Below are positions 21,650-30,068 of a DNA stretch of 30,068 nt, piece by piece (the stretch's first letter is position 1; each line of letters begins with the position of its first letter). This stretch comes from CAIVAT01 sp037137455 (GTDB lineage: Bacteria; Bacteroidota; Bacteroidia; Bacteroidales; FEN-979): positions 1-30,068 of the forward strand of contig JBAXKG010000035.1 of assembly GCA_037137455.1 (NCBI GenBank), written 5' to 3'. The translations under genes were made by a program, and so were the position numbers. The notes under the pieces are model-generated. The model was not told the DNA's origin. It did not search any database and was given only the letters and a program-made list of their open reading frames with translations.

Positions 21650-22383
21650 AAATAATTATCCAATATCTTGTTTCCATTTATTTCTGGGTTGAGCTATATC
21701 TGGTATCGACTATTCTATTCCCGTTTTTTTGCCTGATGTTTTTGCTGACTGTTTCATTTGATAAACGCTTATTCCTGCTTCACAAATGCACCTGTATCTG
21801 GTCATTTATCGTACTTAAATTAAATGTAATGTGGAAGATAAAGGTGTCGGGCCGTGAAAAAATAGATCGCCGCGAAACCTATGTGATGGTTTCAAATCAT
21901 CAATCGGGCGCCGACATTATCGTTCTTTTTTTACTTTGGGCCCATTTTAAATGGGTTGCGAAGAAGTCGCTTTTCTATTATCCTTTTATTGGCTGGACAA
22001 TGTGGTTAAACCGTTACATCTCCCTCGACCGTGTTAAAGCCAGCAGCATGCGGAAAATGATGTCGGATGCAGCTCTTATCATGAAAGCGGGGAACTCAGT
22101 GATGATTTTTCCCGAAGGAACACGATCAAAAGACGGGAATCTCCAGACTTTTAAGACCGGCGCTTTCCACATTGCACTCGTTAATCAGGCTCCAATCCTG
22201 CCAATTGTTATCAAAGGCACATCGAAAGCTATACGTAAAGGCGGATTTTTAATCAACGAAAATTATAATATCCAGGCAAAGGTGCTTGATCCTATTCCTT
22301 ATGATTCAATAAAGCATCTTGATTCAAAGCAAGTTGCAAAAAAAGTGCATGATTTGATCCGTAAGGAGCTTAGCCGTGAGTAA
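21646..22383 (+). CDS. plsC: 1-acyl-sn-glycerol-3-phosphate acyltransferase (PlsC)
   Basis: Membrane-associated acyltransferase of 245 residues that makes phosphatidic acid from lysophosphatidic acid. The N-terminal hydrophobic segments (about 5-40) anchor it. The catalytic block NHQSGAD (84-90; H85 and D90 form HX4D), the FPEGTRS block (155-161) and the PILPIVIKGT segment define the family. Start overlaps the rluD stop (ATGA), so the two are translationally coupled. The last 14 bases overlap the convergent mqnE gene. Confidence 0.94.
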   Translation: MKIIIQYLVSIYFWVELYLVSTILFPFFCLMFLLTVSFDKRLFLLHKCTCIWSFIVLKLNVMWKIKVSGREKIDRRETYVMVSNHQSGADIIVLFLLWAHFKWVAKKSLFYYPFIGWTMWLNRYISLDRVKASSMRKMMSDAALIMKAGNSVMIFPEGTRSKDGNLQTFKTGAFHIALVNQAPILPIVIKGTSKAIRKGGFLINENYNIQAKVLDPIPYDSIKHLDSKQVAKKVHDLIRKELSRE

Positions 22384-23485
22384 GGAATAGGGAATCTCGC
22401 TCTACCGGTATTCGTTTTGCTTCAGTGATCATTGAAACCATCTGCGAAACTGTCATAACCGGGTTCTGATCTTCGGCGCCGGCCAGTGAATATATCCGCG
22501 TCGAATCATTAATGGTACCGTCAAGGTCATCTACACCAAACGACAATGATATTTGTGCCAGCTTTCGACCAACAGCAGGCCAATAGGCCTTCAGGTGAGG
22601 AAAATTATCAAGGTAAATCCGGGCAACAGCATACATTTTCATATCCGCCACCACCGACACTTCCGGGATATCTGACATTTCATTGTTGCTGTTACGGAAT
22701 TTCAAAGGTATAAAGGCATTGAATCCACCGGTGCGATCCTGAACCTGCCGTAACCGTTCAAGATGATCAACGCGATGTAGATTCGTTTCGAGGTGCCCGT
22801 AAAGCATGCTTGCATTGGATGGAATACCAAGAAGATGTGCCGTTTCATGAATTTCAAGCCATTTATCAGATGTGGATTTCATGCCACAGATTTTTTTTCT
22901 GATATTCTCATCAAAGATTTCTGCGCCACCTCCAGGTATCGAATTGAGTCCGCAGGATTTCAGATATTTCAGTCCATCGCTGATTTCCATGCCCGATTTT
23001 TCAAACATGTAATCCAGCTCAACTGCCGAATAGGCCTTAACATGAAGATGGGGCCGGGCAACTTTAATCTTTTTCAACAATTCACCATAATAATAAATAT
23101 CACGGTCGGGATGAACCGCCCCGGTTATATGCAATTCCGAAACATTATCATCCTGCGAACAAACCTTTTCAAGTATCTCATCAACGCTGAGTTCCCATTT
23201 TGTATGGCTGAAATGATGCGAATAGGAACAGAATTTACATTTATTGACACAAATATTTGTTGGTTCAATATGGAAATTCCGGATGTAGAAAGCCTTGTTG
23301 CCGTTTTTCCTCCAACGTACCATATCAGCCAGCAGCCCAAGAAGTCCCAACTCACCCTGTTCAAAAAGCACGATTCCTTCAGCGGGAGAAACACGTTCCC
23401 CGTTGACCACTTTTCGTGCAATTTCTTTTAAAAGCTCCGAAATATTAATATAATCAAGGATTGTATTTATGTGTTGCCCCTGCAT
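22370..23485 (-). CDS. mqnE: Aminodeoxyfutalosine synthase (radical SAM)
   Basis: Radical SAM enzyme of 371 residues that couples 3-[(1-carboxyvinyl)oxy]benzoate with the adenosyl group of SAM to give 6-amino-6-deoxyfutalosine, a step of the futalosine menaquinone pathway. The iron-sulfur motif is C79-x3-C83-x2-C86 (CVNKCKFC). The segments HITGAVHPDRD, SIPGGGAEIF, LYGHLET and TGGFNAFIPLKF favour MqnE over the related cyclase MqnC. It lies 30 bases after the T9SS protease gene and so is the last gene of a minus-strand run. The pathway partners mqnB and mqnD lie beyond that run on the plus strand. Confidence 0.92.
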   Translation of the reverse strand: MQGQHINTILDYINISELLKEIARKVVNGERVSPAEGIVLFEQGELGLLGLLADMVRWRKNGNKAFYIRNFHIEPTNICVNKCKFCSYSHHFSHTKWELSVDEILEKVCSQDDNVSELHITGAVHPDRDIYYYGELLKKIKVARPHLHVKAYSAVELDYMFEKSGMEISDGLKYLKSCGLNSIPGGGAEIFDENIRKKICGMKSTSDKWLEIHETAHLLGIPSNASMLYGHLETNLHRVDHLERLRQVQDRTGGFNAFIPLKFRNSNNEMSDIPEVSVVADMKMYAVARIYLDNFPHLKAYWPAVGRKLAQISLSFGVDDLDGTINDSTRIYSLAGAEDQNPVMTVSQMVSMITEAKRIPVERDSLFLTHG

Positions 23486-23515
23486 CCCAACTTATTATTC
23501 AATACTTTTCCCCTG

Positions 23516-25174
23516 TTATTGCTTAATTATTTTCCTCATCACCCGGCGCTCGCCATCACTTATGTAAATCAGGTACATTCCCCTGGTCAATCCGGAAAGG
23601 CTGATTTGGTTATTCTGGTTTTCAAAGGAATTTAGATCGATTTTATGTAAAATATTCCCCAATAAATCAAACAAGATGATCTCAAGGTTTTTAATACCTG
23701 CCCGCGATGTTATGATATTTACCTTGTCAATCGCCGGATTCGGATAAATTGTTATTAAATCATCTATTTTCGGTTCATCGACCGTGAGAGCCCAGCCATT
23801 TAATTCAACAACGTCAGAACCTATCGGATCAAGCCATGGTTTCAGCCTTTTGCCGGGTTCTGTTCCGTTTTGGTCCCAATGATATGAGAACATCCCATAA
23901 TAATCAGGTAATCCCAGTGAGTTTGAATCGCATGATGAATCTCCACCGGTAAGTGTTCCAACAAGTCTTCCCGATTTATCAAAAATTGGCGACCCCGACG
24001 AACCGCCCTCTGTTGTTCCAAAACCATTGGAAGTAGCCGACCAGTTAACACGCCAGTGCGCCTGATCCGGATTTCCGGGATATGACGAGGGTTGTAGCGG
24101 CGTTGTATAAGTTGAAATTTTCTTTATATCTCCCTGCGGGTGATGAATGCCGACGCCTGAAAGACTTGATATTCCATCGCGGTTCCATCCATTGTAATAA
24201 ACATTGAATGAATCGGGGATGGCTGTGTGCAGGAGTACCATAAAAAAATCGGAGCCGGAAAAGGCGCTGCCTCCGCTCCTTGCAACCAGAACAGCTCCGG
24301 TAATCGATTTTGATACCGGCTCTTTTGGCGGATTGGGACAGACGGAGCTTTCATAGTCAAAATAAAATATCCACCTGCTGATATCCAAGGCAGTAGAATT
24401 ATATCCACAGTGATCGGCAGTGAGGATGTATGGTTTACCGTCATTCAGAGTATTGTTTACAAGTGATCCTGTACACCAAACACTTGAAGAACCTTTCTTT
24501 ACCGCGATCCGGGTTATACTCCGTTTTTGGTTGTACCACTGAAATCCTTCGCTGCATTTCACATTAACCATGCATTTTCCGGCTGTTCCGAAACCTGTTT
24601 TAAGTGATGAATATTCACCAATTCCCCGGTAGGCATATGCCACTTCAGAAACATGGAGTAATGGGGGTTGCAATTCACCTGGTGAATTGTATTCAAGCGT
24701 GATTTGATCTCCGTAGATTAATCCGGTAGCAAAAGTCGATAAATCATTGTTATTCAAAGATGTAAATGCTCCAAGCCATTGTGTCCGGGATGAATTGTAA
24801 ACAAAAAATTTTCCGCCTTCAGGAATATAAAACTGATCAAAGTACAGGGTCAACGCCAATGCACCGGGTGATTTTAAACTCAGCCGCCAGATATTTGATC
24901 CATCCGGCGCTTTTTCCCAGCAGCCTGCGTTAATACCAAGGTCAACCGGAAGGTTAACCGCAAAGCGGTATGGAAGCGGTGTTTGTTCATCTTCCTGCAG
25001 CAGGATATCGGTTAAAGGTGGTTTCACATTAATCAAATCGCGTTCTGCAGGCGCCATGGAGAGTGAAAAGCTACGGGGAATTCCGCCCTGGTTTAACTGC
25101 GCGGCCACCATGCCCGGGAATAAAGCAAATGTAAGACTGCCCAGTATCAAAATATTCCTGATGAATGGCTTCAT
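23516..25174 (-). CDS. T9SS-exported trypsin-like serine protease, lysyl endopeptidase type
   Basis: Protein of 552 residues. Signal peptide 1-25 (ending VAAQ), an N-terminal prodomain-like beta region (about 26-195), and a chymotrypsin-fold protease domain with the triad H255 (LTADHC), D309 (SGSDFFMVLL) and S393 (GGSSGSPIF). A T9SS sorting domain begins at IYPNPAIDK and ends RKIIKQ. Eight or so cysteines around the protease core and the GGSSGSP motif resemble lysyl endopeptidase (Achromobacter protease I), so cleavage after lysine is plausible but unproven. It is secreted or surface-attached. It lies 15 bases after the choice-of-anchor gene and 30 bases before mqnE on the same strand. Confidence 0.87.
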   Translation of the reverse strand: MKPFIRNILILGSLTFALFPGMVAAQLNQGGIPRSFSLSMAPAERDLINVKPPLTDILLQEDEQTPLPYRFAVNLPVDLGINAGCWEKAPDGSNIWRLSLKSPGALALTLYFDQFYIPEGGKFFVYNSSRTQWLGAFTSLNNNDLSTFATGLIYGDQITLEYNSPGELQPPLLHVSEVAYAYRGIGEYSSLKTGFGTAGKCMVNVKCSEGFQWYNQKRSITRIAVKKGSSSVWCTGSLVNNTLNDGKPYILTADHCGYNSTALDISRWIFYFDYESSVCPNPPKEPVSKSITGAVLVARSGGSAFSGSDFFMVLLHTAIPDSFNVYYNGWNRDGISSLSGVGIHHPQGDIKKISTYTTPLQPSSYPGNPDQAHWRVNWSATSNGFGTTEGGSSGSPIFDKSGRLVGTLTGGDSSCDSNSLGLPDYYGMFSYHWDQNGTEPGKRLKPWLDPIGSDVVELNGWALTVDEPKIDDLITIYPNPAIDKVNIITSRAGIKNLEIILFDLLGNILHKIDLNSFENQNNQISLSGLTRGMYLIYISDGERRVMRKIIKQ

Positions 25175-25189
25175 GTATCTTTTGTCGGA

Positions 25190-26974
25190 TTAATTAATGA
25201 CCGAAATTTTGCGCGTATAATATTCGTCTCCCAGTTTTATCGTCAGGATATATACTCCCCGTGGCACATCGTGGATATCGAGTGTAAGTGTACCTGGCGC
25301 TGAAACCTCCCACGACCTTATTTCGTTGCCCATGGCGTTGATCATTCCGATTTTTAATTCCATGGGCTTGACATTGGAAAATGATAAGGAAATCTGTTCT
25401 TTAGCGGGGTTTGGGAAAATGATAAGATTATCGGGATTTTCTTTATCACTTAAACCCACGGTGGATGTGATGGAAATATCATCGAGCATGAAAATAAAAC
25501 CATCATTTGTGATGCACTGGATGCCAATGTAGACATTCTGGTTTGTATACTTCGACAGGTCGTAACTTCGCTTCGCCCAGGTAATGGGGGCGCTATCGGG
25601 CACGGCATTGACAGGGACAAAGCTCGATGGGTTCAAGTCAGTTACTGACACAGCCACATTGTACTTTTCATAGCCATACGTCAAACTGTAGGATTGTACC
25701 CAAAATTCAATCTGTGGGTCGATACCCAGTCTCATCCTTGGTGTAATCAGCCATTTATTGTTGGGATTGTTTGGGGGAATGGATGAAAAACAACAGCCAA
25801 GTTTCTCTCCTGAATGAGGCTGCAGGTTGGTCAAAGCTGGCGTGGTTTTGGATGGGTTAAAACAGATGTACGCCATTGGCTGGTTAGTGTTTGGGAAAAA
25901 GTAAGGAAGTCCGCTTGATTGGTTTATCCCATAGGTATTTCCACCACGCACATCGATCTCAGTCCATGGGTCAAAAACTAATGTAAAGTCGCTGAGTGAT
26001 TCAAAATCAAGTGACATCGAGGAAGGTAGTTCTGTAACTGTGATGTAAGCCGTTTTGGTAATTGAATCAATTGAAATTCCATTACTTGCTTTTAATTTTA
26101 CAGGGAATGTACCCGGAGAAGCATATTCGATACCTGTCGGGTTCTGTTGGAATGATGTAACCTGTGTAGCTCCTGTGAATGTCCAGGTCCAGGATGAAGG
26201 GACTCCGGAAGACAGATCATTAAAATTCACTTTCTCTCCTACTTTTAACGTTGTTTTATCTGCAGAAAAATCGGCAATGACTGTTGATGATCCCTGAGGC
26301 TTCACCTCCAGATCATCGATCATCATTATGAAGTGATCGTTCGAAATACAATGTATTGCAACAAAAACTTTCTGATTATTATAATTATTCAGGTTGAAAG
26401 TCTTTTTCACCCAGGTAGTGGTTGTGTGCAAAGTATCAGTTCCCGATATCGGGGTAAAATTTGCAGGAGTATTTCCGGTTGTTGAAACAGCCACAAGGTA
26501 ATCATCAACACCGTAAGTATCATTATACGATTTTATCCAGAATGAGAAGCTGCCATTAGTGCCAAGTTGTATTTGAGGAGAAATGAACCAGTCATCGTTC
26601 GAAGGCGGATTTGATGAAAAGCATGCTCCAAACTTCAGTCCGGAGTGTGGCTTTATTGCCTGGTCAGAAGCCATGGACGGGTTTACCTGCGCAGGGTTGA
26701 AACAGATAAATGCCATAGGTTCACTCTGGTGAAGGAATGAATAACTGGTAATTCCATATGTATCATGTTTGTCCACGTCGTTGACTGTCCAGTCATTAAA
26801 TAAAAGCGAAAAGTCAGGAACATTTTCAAAGTCCATGATATAACTGTTAATTGGACTTTTTAAAGGTGCATCGATGGTGTCGGTTGATATTGAAAGTCCA
26901 CCGGCTTTGGTAATAAATTGAAAAACAAGCAACAGCAGCCAGGTCGACAAAAATATTTTTATTTTCATGGACAA
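25190..26974 (-). CDS. T9SS-exported adhesin-like protein with two choice-of-anchor J domains and PKD
   Basis: Protein of 594 residues. Order: signal peptide (1-24); first choice-of-anchor J/cleaved-adhesin-type domain (about 48-225, from MDFENVPDFSLLFNDW to MIDDLEV); PKD domain (about 232-313, with WTWTFTGA); second choice-of-anchor J domain (about 320-500, from LDFESLSDFTLVFDPW to MLDDISI); and a T9SS sorting domain from IFPNPAKEQ to the end (TRKISVIN). The two J domains share long stretches (MAYICFNP/MAFICFNP, LQPHSGEKLGCCFSS/IKPHSGLKFGACFSS), so they arose by internal duplication. Such proteins bind glycans or protein ligands at the surface; the ligand here is unknown. It is followed by the protease gene after 15 bases. 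Confidence 0.86.
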   Translation of the reverse strand: MSMKIKIFLSTWLLLLVFQFITKAGGLSISTDTIDAPLKSPINSYIMDFENVPDFSLLFNDWTVNDVDKHDTYGITSYSFLHQSEPMAFICFNPAQVNPSMASDQAIKPHSGLKFGACFSSNPPSNDDWFISPQIQLGTNGSFSFWIKSYNDTYGVDDYLVAVSTTGNTPANFTPISGTDTLHTTTTWVKKTFNLNNYNNQKVFVAIHCISNDHFIMMIDDLEVKPQGSSTVIADFSADKTTLKVGEKVNFNDLSSGVPSSWTWTFTGATQVTSFQQNPTGIEYASPGTFPVKLKASNGISIDSITKTAYITVTELPSSMSLDFESLSDFTLVFDPWTEIDVRGGNTYGINQSSGLPYFFPNTNQPMAYICFNPSKTTPALTNLQPHSGEKLGCCFSSIPPNNPNNKWLITPRMRLGIDPQIEFWVQSYSLTYGYEKYNVAVSVTDLNPSSFVPVNAVPDSAPITWAKRSYDLSKYTNQNVYIGIQCITNDGFIFMLDDISITSTVGLSDKENPDNLIIFPNPAKEQISLSFSNVKPMELKIGMINAMGNEIRSWEVSAPGTLTLDIHDVPRGVYILTIKLGDEYYTRKISVIN

Positions 26975-26983
26975 GATTAACCG

Positions 26984-28405
26984 TTAAGTGCGCTTATTGG
27001 GTAATTCCAGACCGTAGTTTTTACGTTTATCTTCACGTCGCAGAAGAAAACCAAGAAAAATAGCCGCGACACCAAGGCTGGAGAATACGAGCATTGGGAC
27101 GGTATAATTATACACAGCCGATGTGTCGCCCGACTGAATGGCTTCGGTAACACCCGGGTTAACCATCTGAATTACAACACCGATCAGCCATGGAAAGAAC
27201 ATAAGTCCGATATTCTGAATCCAGAAAACCAGGGCATATGCCGATCCGAGATAACGTTCCTCTACAATTTTTGGGACAGAAGGCCACATGGAGGCAGGAA
27301 CAAGTGAGAAGGCGACACCCAGAACTATAATGGCAATAATAGCCAGGGTTATGCTATTGGGCATAAATGCAAAGGCAAGATGGGCAAGGGTGAGCAAAAC
27401 TGCTCCAAAAATCATAATTGTGGCACCTTTCCCCTTTTTATCAAGGAAATACCCGATAACCGGTGTAAGCAGAATAGTTCCGATAGGAAGAAGGCCTGAT
27501 ATTTTACCGGCGATGTGGGCATCGACCCCCAACTTCGATTGCATCATATAAACGGCATATTTCAGAAACGGGAAAACCCCGGAATAAAAAAGGACGCAAA
27601 GCAGGGAAATAAGAATAAAACCGCGGTTTGTAATAATTTTAGCCAGGTCCCTGACATGAAATTCCTCGGTAGGATCGGCGCCTGGGCCGGCGTTGCCCGT
27701 CTGCCTGTCCAGTTTTTTGTCCATGAAAGTGTACATCAGAAATGAAAGAAAGCCAATGCATATCAAGGCAACTCCGACATATACCGGGTTCAGAACGTTT
27801 CCTGTCCTGATGCCATCAACCAATTTTTCACCTGCCATATCTGCCGAGAAGAAAAAAGCAACAGATGCGCCTAAACGGGCAGTAGCCAGCTGCATACCCA
27901 TGGCCAGGGCCATCTCTTTTCCTTTAAACCACTTTACAACAGTACGGGAGGTAGTAATCCCGGCCATTTCAACACCAATACCAAAAATTCCATATCCAAT
28001 TGCTGCTACCTTGGCAGAGGCAGGCATTGAAGTCCAGAAAGAATTGAAAAACTCATACCCGAATCCCCCTTCATAAAAATAGGGGGTAAGTCCGTAAAGT
28101 TTTATTAATCCACCTACCAACATCACGATTGTTGCAGTGAGACCGGTAAAACGGATTCCCATTTTATCAAGGATGATTCCCGACACTATCAAAAATCCAA
28201 GAACATTCAGCATATACTCCGATCCCGAGAAAAATCCATAATTACTCGGCGTCCAGGAATAGGGCTTGATTTCGAGCAATGATTCAAGCGGGGCTATCAT
28301 GTCGACAAAATAATAGGCCGACAACATTGTAAATGAAATCAGGGCAAGGGCACCCCATCGTGCAGCCTTGGAATCACTTAATATATTTTGTATTTTTTCA
28401 GTCAT
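26984..28405 (-). CDS. Major facilitator superfamily transporter
   Basis: Inner-membrane protein of 473 residues with about twelve hydrophobic segments in two halves separated by a charged loop (about 215-245, KKLDRQTGNAGPGADPTEEF). MFS motif A-like GIILDKMGIRFTG follows the second helix, and a second-half equivalent GYFLDKKGKG is present. The overall pattern is that of a sugar, peptide or anion symporter; some features recall the MFSD1-like branch, but I cannot name the substrate. It ends nine bases before the choice-of-anchor gene starts, so the four minus-strand genes down to mqnE look like one operon. Divergent from mqnB. Confidence 0.88.
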   Translation of the reverse strand: MTEKIQNILSDSKAARWGALALISFTMLSAYYFVDMIAPLESLLEIKPYSWTPSNYGFFSGSEYMLNVLGFLIVSGIILDKMGIRFTGLTATIVMLVGGLIKLYGLTPYFYEGGFGYEFFNSFWTSMPASAKVAAIGYGIFGIGVEMAGITTSRTVVKWFKGKEMALAMGMQLATARLGASVAFFFSADMAGEKLVDGIRTGNVLNPVYVGVALICIGFLSFLMYTFMDKKLDRQTGNAGPGADPTEEFHVRDLAKIITNRGFILISLLCVLFYSGVFPFLKYAVYMMQSKLGVDAHIAGKISGLLPIGTILLTPVIGYFLDKKGKGATIMIFGAVLLTLAHLAFAFMPNSITLAIIAIIVLGVAFSLVPASMWPSVPKIVEERYLGSAYALVFWIQNIGLMFFPWLIGVVIQMVNPGVTEAIQSGDTSAVYNYTVPMLVFSSLGVAAIFLGFLLRREDKRKNYGLELPNKRT

Positions 28406-28446
28406 AGCGGAGTTGAAATTAAATGATGAATAATCTATATGAGCGA

Positions 28447-28454
28447 CAAAGCTA
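28447..28454 (-). promoter_or_regulatory. -7 promoter element for the MFS operon
   Basis: On the minus strand TAGCTTTG (28454-28447) matches TAnnTTTG, 41 bases upstream of the MFS start codon. No clear -33 TTTG is seen. Confidence 0.45.
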
Positions 28455-28477
28455 AAAAATATTTCAGCATAAAAGCC

Positions 28478-28485
28478 TACTTTTG
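28478..28485 (+). promoter_or_regulatory. -7 promoter element for mqnB-mqnD
   Basis: TACTTTTG matches TAnnTTTG, 16 bases before the ATG at 28502, giving a very short leader. The -33 box is not clear. It also supports choosing the internal ATG at 28502, because a start at 28439 would lie upstream of the promoter. Confidence 0.55.
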
Positions 28486-28501
28486 TATCAAAGCTTCATT
28501 T

Positions 28502-29197
28502 ATGCATTTCCTCCTTGCCGCTGCCACTGCATTTGAGATCAGGCCACTTCTCGACAGAATGCCCCTGCTTGGAAAGCAAAGTGAGCAATTTTCAAGATAT
28601 CAATATAAAAACAGCCTTATTGATGTACTTATTACGGGTGTTGGCATGGTTCCGACTGCCTATTTTCTGGGGAAACATTTGGCGATGAATCGCTACGACC
28701 TTGTCATAAATGCCGGGATTGCAGGCACATTTAATAAATCGTTGCCACCCGGATCGGTGGTAAATGTAGTCGAAGATTGTGTTCCCGAGTTGGGCGCCGA
28801 GGATGGCGACCGATTCTTGTCAGTCTTTGAACTCGGTCTTACCGATCCCGATAGTCCACCATACAAGAATGGGAAGTTGTTCAATGATATTTTTGAAAAA
28901 GATTCGTTGGTGAATCTTGAAATTATCAGAAAACTCCCAAAAGTCAGGGGAATAACTTCAAGTACTGTACGGGGCAATGCGGAAAGTATCGCCAGGATTA
29001 AAAAGCTCGCGATGGCTGATTTGGAAAGTATGGAAGGGGCCGCGTTTTTCTTTTCCTGTTTAACTGAAAAAATTCCATGCCTCCAACTCAGGGCGATTTC
29101 GAATCTGGTAGAACAGCGGGATAAATCGCGTTGGAAGCTCAGTCTTGCATTAAAAAACCTGAACAAGGTATTGTGGGATACGCTGGCTCTTCAATGA
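28502..29197 (+). CDS. mqnB: Futalosine hydrolase
   Basis: Nucleosidase of 231 residues in the MTA/SAH nucleosidase fold that removes the base from futalosine (or a related deoxy-adenosyl form) to give dehypoxanthine futalosine. Visible features are VLITGVGMVPTAYFLG, NAGIAGTF and the active-site segment DLESMEGAAFF. I chose ATG at 28502 (MHFLLAAATAFEIRP), which matches the family start and lies just after a promoter element; the frame is open from 28439. mqnD follows 12 bases later. Confidence 0.92.
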   Translation: MHFLLAAATAFEIRPLLDRMPLLGKQSEQFSRYQYKNSLIDVLITGVGMVPTAYFLGKHLAMNRYDLVINAGIAGTFNKSLPPGSVVNVVEDCVPELGAEDGDRFLSVFELGLTDPDSPPYKNGKLFNDIFEKDSLVNLEIIRKLPKVRGITSSTVRGNAESIARIKKLAMADLESMEGAAFFFSCLTEKIPCLQLRAISNLVEQRDKSRWKLSLALKNLNKVLWDTLALQ

Positions 29198-29209
29198 TAT
29201 TAATGCTCC

Positions 29210-30025
29210 ATGATAACATTAGCTATATCTCCTTGCCCGAATGACACCTTTATTTTTGACGCGATCTTTCACGAACGGATCGACCTGGAAGGGTTAAAAT
29301 TTGATATTGAGTTTCACGATGTTGAAACCCTCAACCATATGGCAATGGCAGGAAGCCTGGATATGTTGAAGGTTAGTTTTTTCACCTGGTTATTACTCCG
29401 TAACAGTTATGAGCTGCTTGATTCGGGAAGCGCTTTAGGCTTTGGCAACGGCCCTTTGCTGATCAGCAAAAACGATTATACTCTTGAAGACTTGCCACGG
29501 CTTTCAGTTGCAGTTCCCGGAAATTATACAACAGCCCACATGCTTTTCAGAATTGCGGTTCCAAAATTCAGCGAAAAACACTTCATGCTTTTTTCAGATA
29601 TTGAGCAGGCCATTCTTAATGGTTCTGTTGATGCCGGAGTAATCATTCATGAAAATCGTTTTACCTATGAGCAGAAAGGATTAAAAAAAATCCTCGACCT
29701 GGGAAACTTTTGGGAAAAACTTACAGGATCACCGATACCGCTGGGCGGCATTGTTGCGCGGAAAGGACTTGGAAATGATTTGATAAATAAACTCAACCGC
29801 GTTATGCACCGCAGTGTCGAATTTGCCTTAAAATATCCCGAAGTGGCTATGCCGTTTGTGAGAGAGCATGCCAGGGAGATGGACGAAGATGTCATGAAAA
29901 AGCATATCCGGCTGTTCGTTAATGAAAACACCCTTAGCCTGGGAACCAGCGGGAAGGCGGCGCTTGCAAAATTACAGCAGATCGCAATAGAGATGGGGCT
30001 CATTCCTGAGAGAGATGACAAATGA
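29210..30025 (+). CDS. mqnD: 1,4-dihydroxy-6-naphthoate synthase
   Basis: Enzyme of 271 residues that converts cyclic dehypoxanthine futalosine to 1,4-dihydroxy-6-naphthoate, the naphthoquinone ring precursor of menaquinone. The start MITLAISPCPNDTFIFDA is the MqnD hallmark, followed by GSALGFGNGPLLIS and a periplasmic-binding-protein-like fold (VPGNYTTAHMLF, DAGVIIHENRFTYE). No signal peptide, so cytoplasmic. It is cotranscribed with mqnB (12-base gap). The 43 bases after it to the window end show no further gene. Confidence 0.95.
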   Translation: MITLAISPCPNDTFIFDAIFHERIDLEGLKFDIEFHDVETLNHMAMAGSLDMLKVSFFTWLLLRNSYELLDSGSALGFGNGPLLISKNDYTLEDLPRLSVAVPGNYTTAHMLFRIAVPKFSEKHFMLFSDIEQAILNGSVDAGVIIHENRFTYEQKGLKKILDLGNFWEKLTGSPIPLGGIVARKGLGNDLINKLNRVMHRSVEFALKYPEVAMPFVREHAREMDEDVMKKHIRLFVNENTLSLGTSGKAALAKLQQIAIEMGLIPERDDK

Positions 30026-30068
30026 CAAATTTTTGTTTATTTAGTGATAATTTTTGACATATGATTCA

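Noticed and set aside
22793..23431. 212-codon plus-strand ORF opposite mqnE
   Set aside because: mqnE is well supported by the radical SAM cysteines and family motifs; the antisense frame is cysteine/phenylalanine-rich noise.
22370..23485. MqnC (dehypoxanthine futalosine cyclase) instead of MqnE
   Set aside because: NASMLYGHLET with TGGFNAFIPLKF and the overall length fit MqnE better, though both are related radical SAM enzymes.
30026..30068. Start of another gene at the window end
   Set aside because: Only 43 bases remain; an ATG at 30060-30062 cannot be evaluated.

Overview
This window looks like ordinary chromosome of a member of the Bacteroidota (Bacteroidales-like, roughly 40-45% GC). 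Three things point there. There is a PorT-like gene plus five genes whose products end in a type IX secretion (T9SS) sorting domain with a YPNP/FPNP start. Many intergenic regions carry the Bacteroidota promoter -7 element TAnnTTTG. Gene groupings and families are typical of the phylum (rplM-rpsI-rpsB-tsf, GldA-like ABC ATPase, Omp28, DUF2027-Smr, FadL plus SGNH lipoprotein). I see no tRNA, rRNA, CRISPR array, IS element or prophage, and no gene-free stretch over 300 bases.

Layout. 1-101: the tail of a gene and a truncated ORF that look like the remnant of a toxin-antitoxin pair. 102-4579 (minus): rplM, rpsI, rpsB, tsf, a terminator, then ubiE and porT. The rpsB-tsf spacer and the ubiE leader carry short-period tandem repeats. 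4601-7083 (plus): an AAA_14/DUF4143 ATPase behind a 22-bp direct repeat, then a gldA-like ABC ATPase. 7172-9613 (plus): a promoter and SAM-II-type riboswitch, metK, and an unknown secreted protein. 9655-12196: a divergent pair of T9SS-exported proteins, one Omp28-like with a CPPC motif. 12182-16177: DUF2027-Smr (minus), then fadL-like porin and SGNH lipoprotein (plus), ended by a bidirectional terminator. 16177-22383: rdgB and ddl (minus), diverging from PASTA protein, T9SS protein, rluD and plsC (plus). 22370-28405 (minus): MFS transporter, choice-of-anchor-J T9SS protein, T9SS trypsin-like protease and mqnE, tightly spaced. 28502-30025 (plus): mqnB and mqnD, diverging from the MFS gene.

How it fits together. 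mqnE, mqnB and mqnD give three steps of the futalosine menaquinone pathway and ubiE the final methylation; mqnA and mqnC are not in the window. MqnE uses S-adenosylmethionine as radical initiator and UbiE uses it as methyl donor; metK, which makes it, appears to be under SAM feedback control. porT serves export of the five T9SS cargo proteins found here. Ddl and the PASTA protein point to peptidoglycan synthesis.

I did not find a clearly new multi-gene system. The observations most worth a second look are the SAM-II/metK leader with a repeat array between aptamer and start codon, the inverted 8-bp repeat arrays flanking tsf, the direct repeat before the AAA_14 ATPase whose nuclease-like motif is degenerate, the menaquinone genes mixed with T9SS cargo, and the toxin-antitoxin remnant. 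All are read by eye, without database searches.
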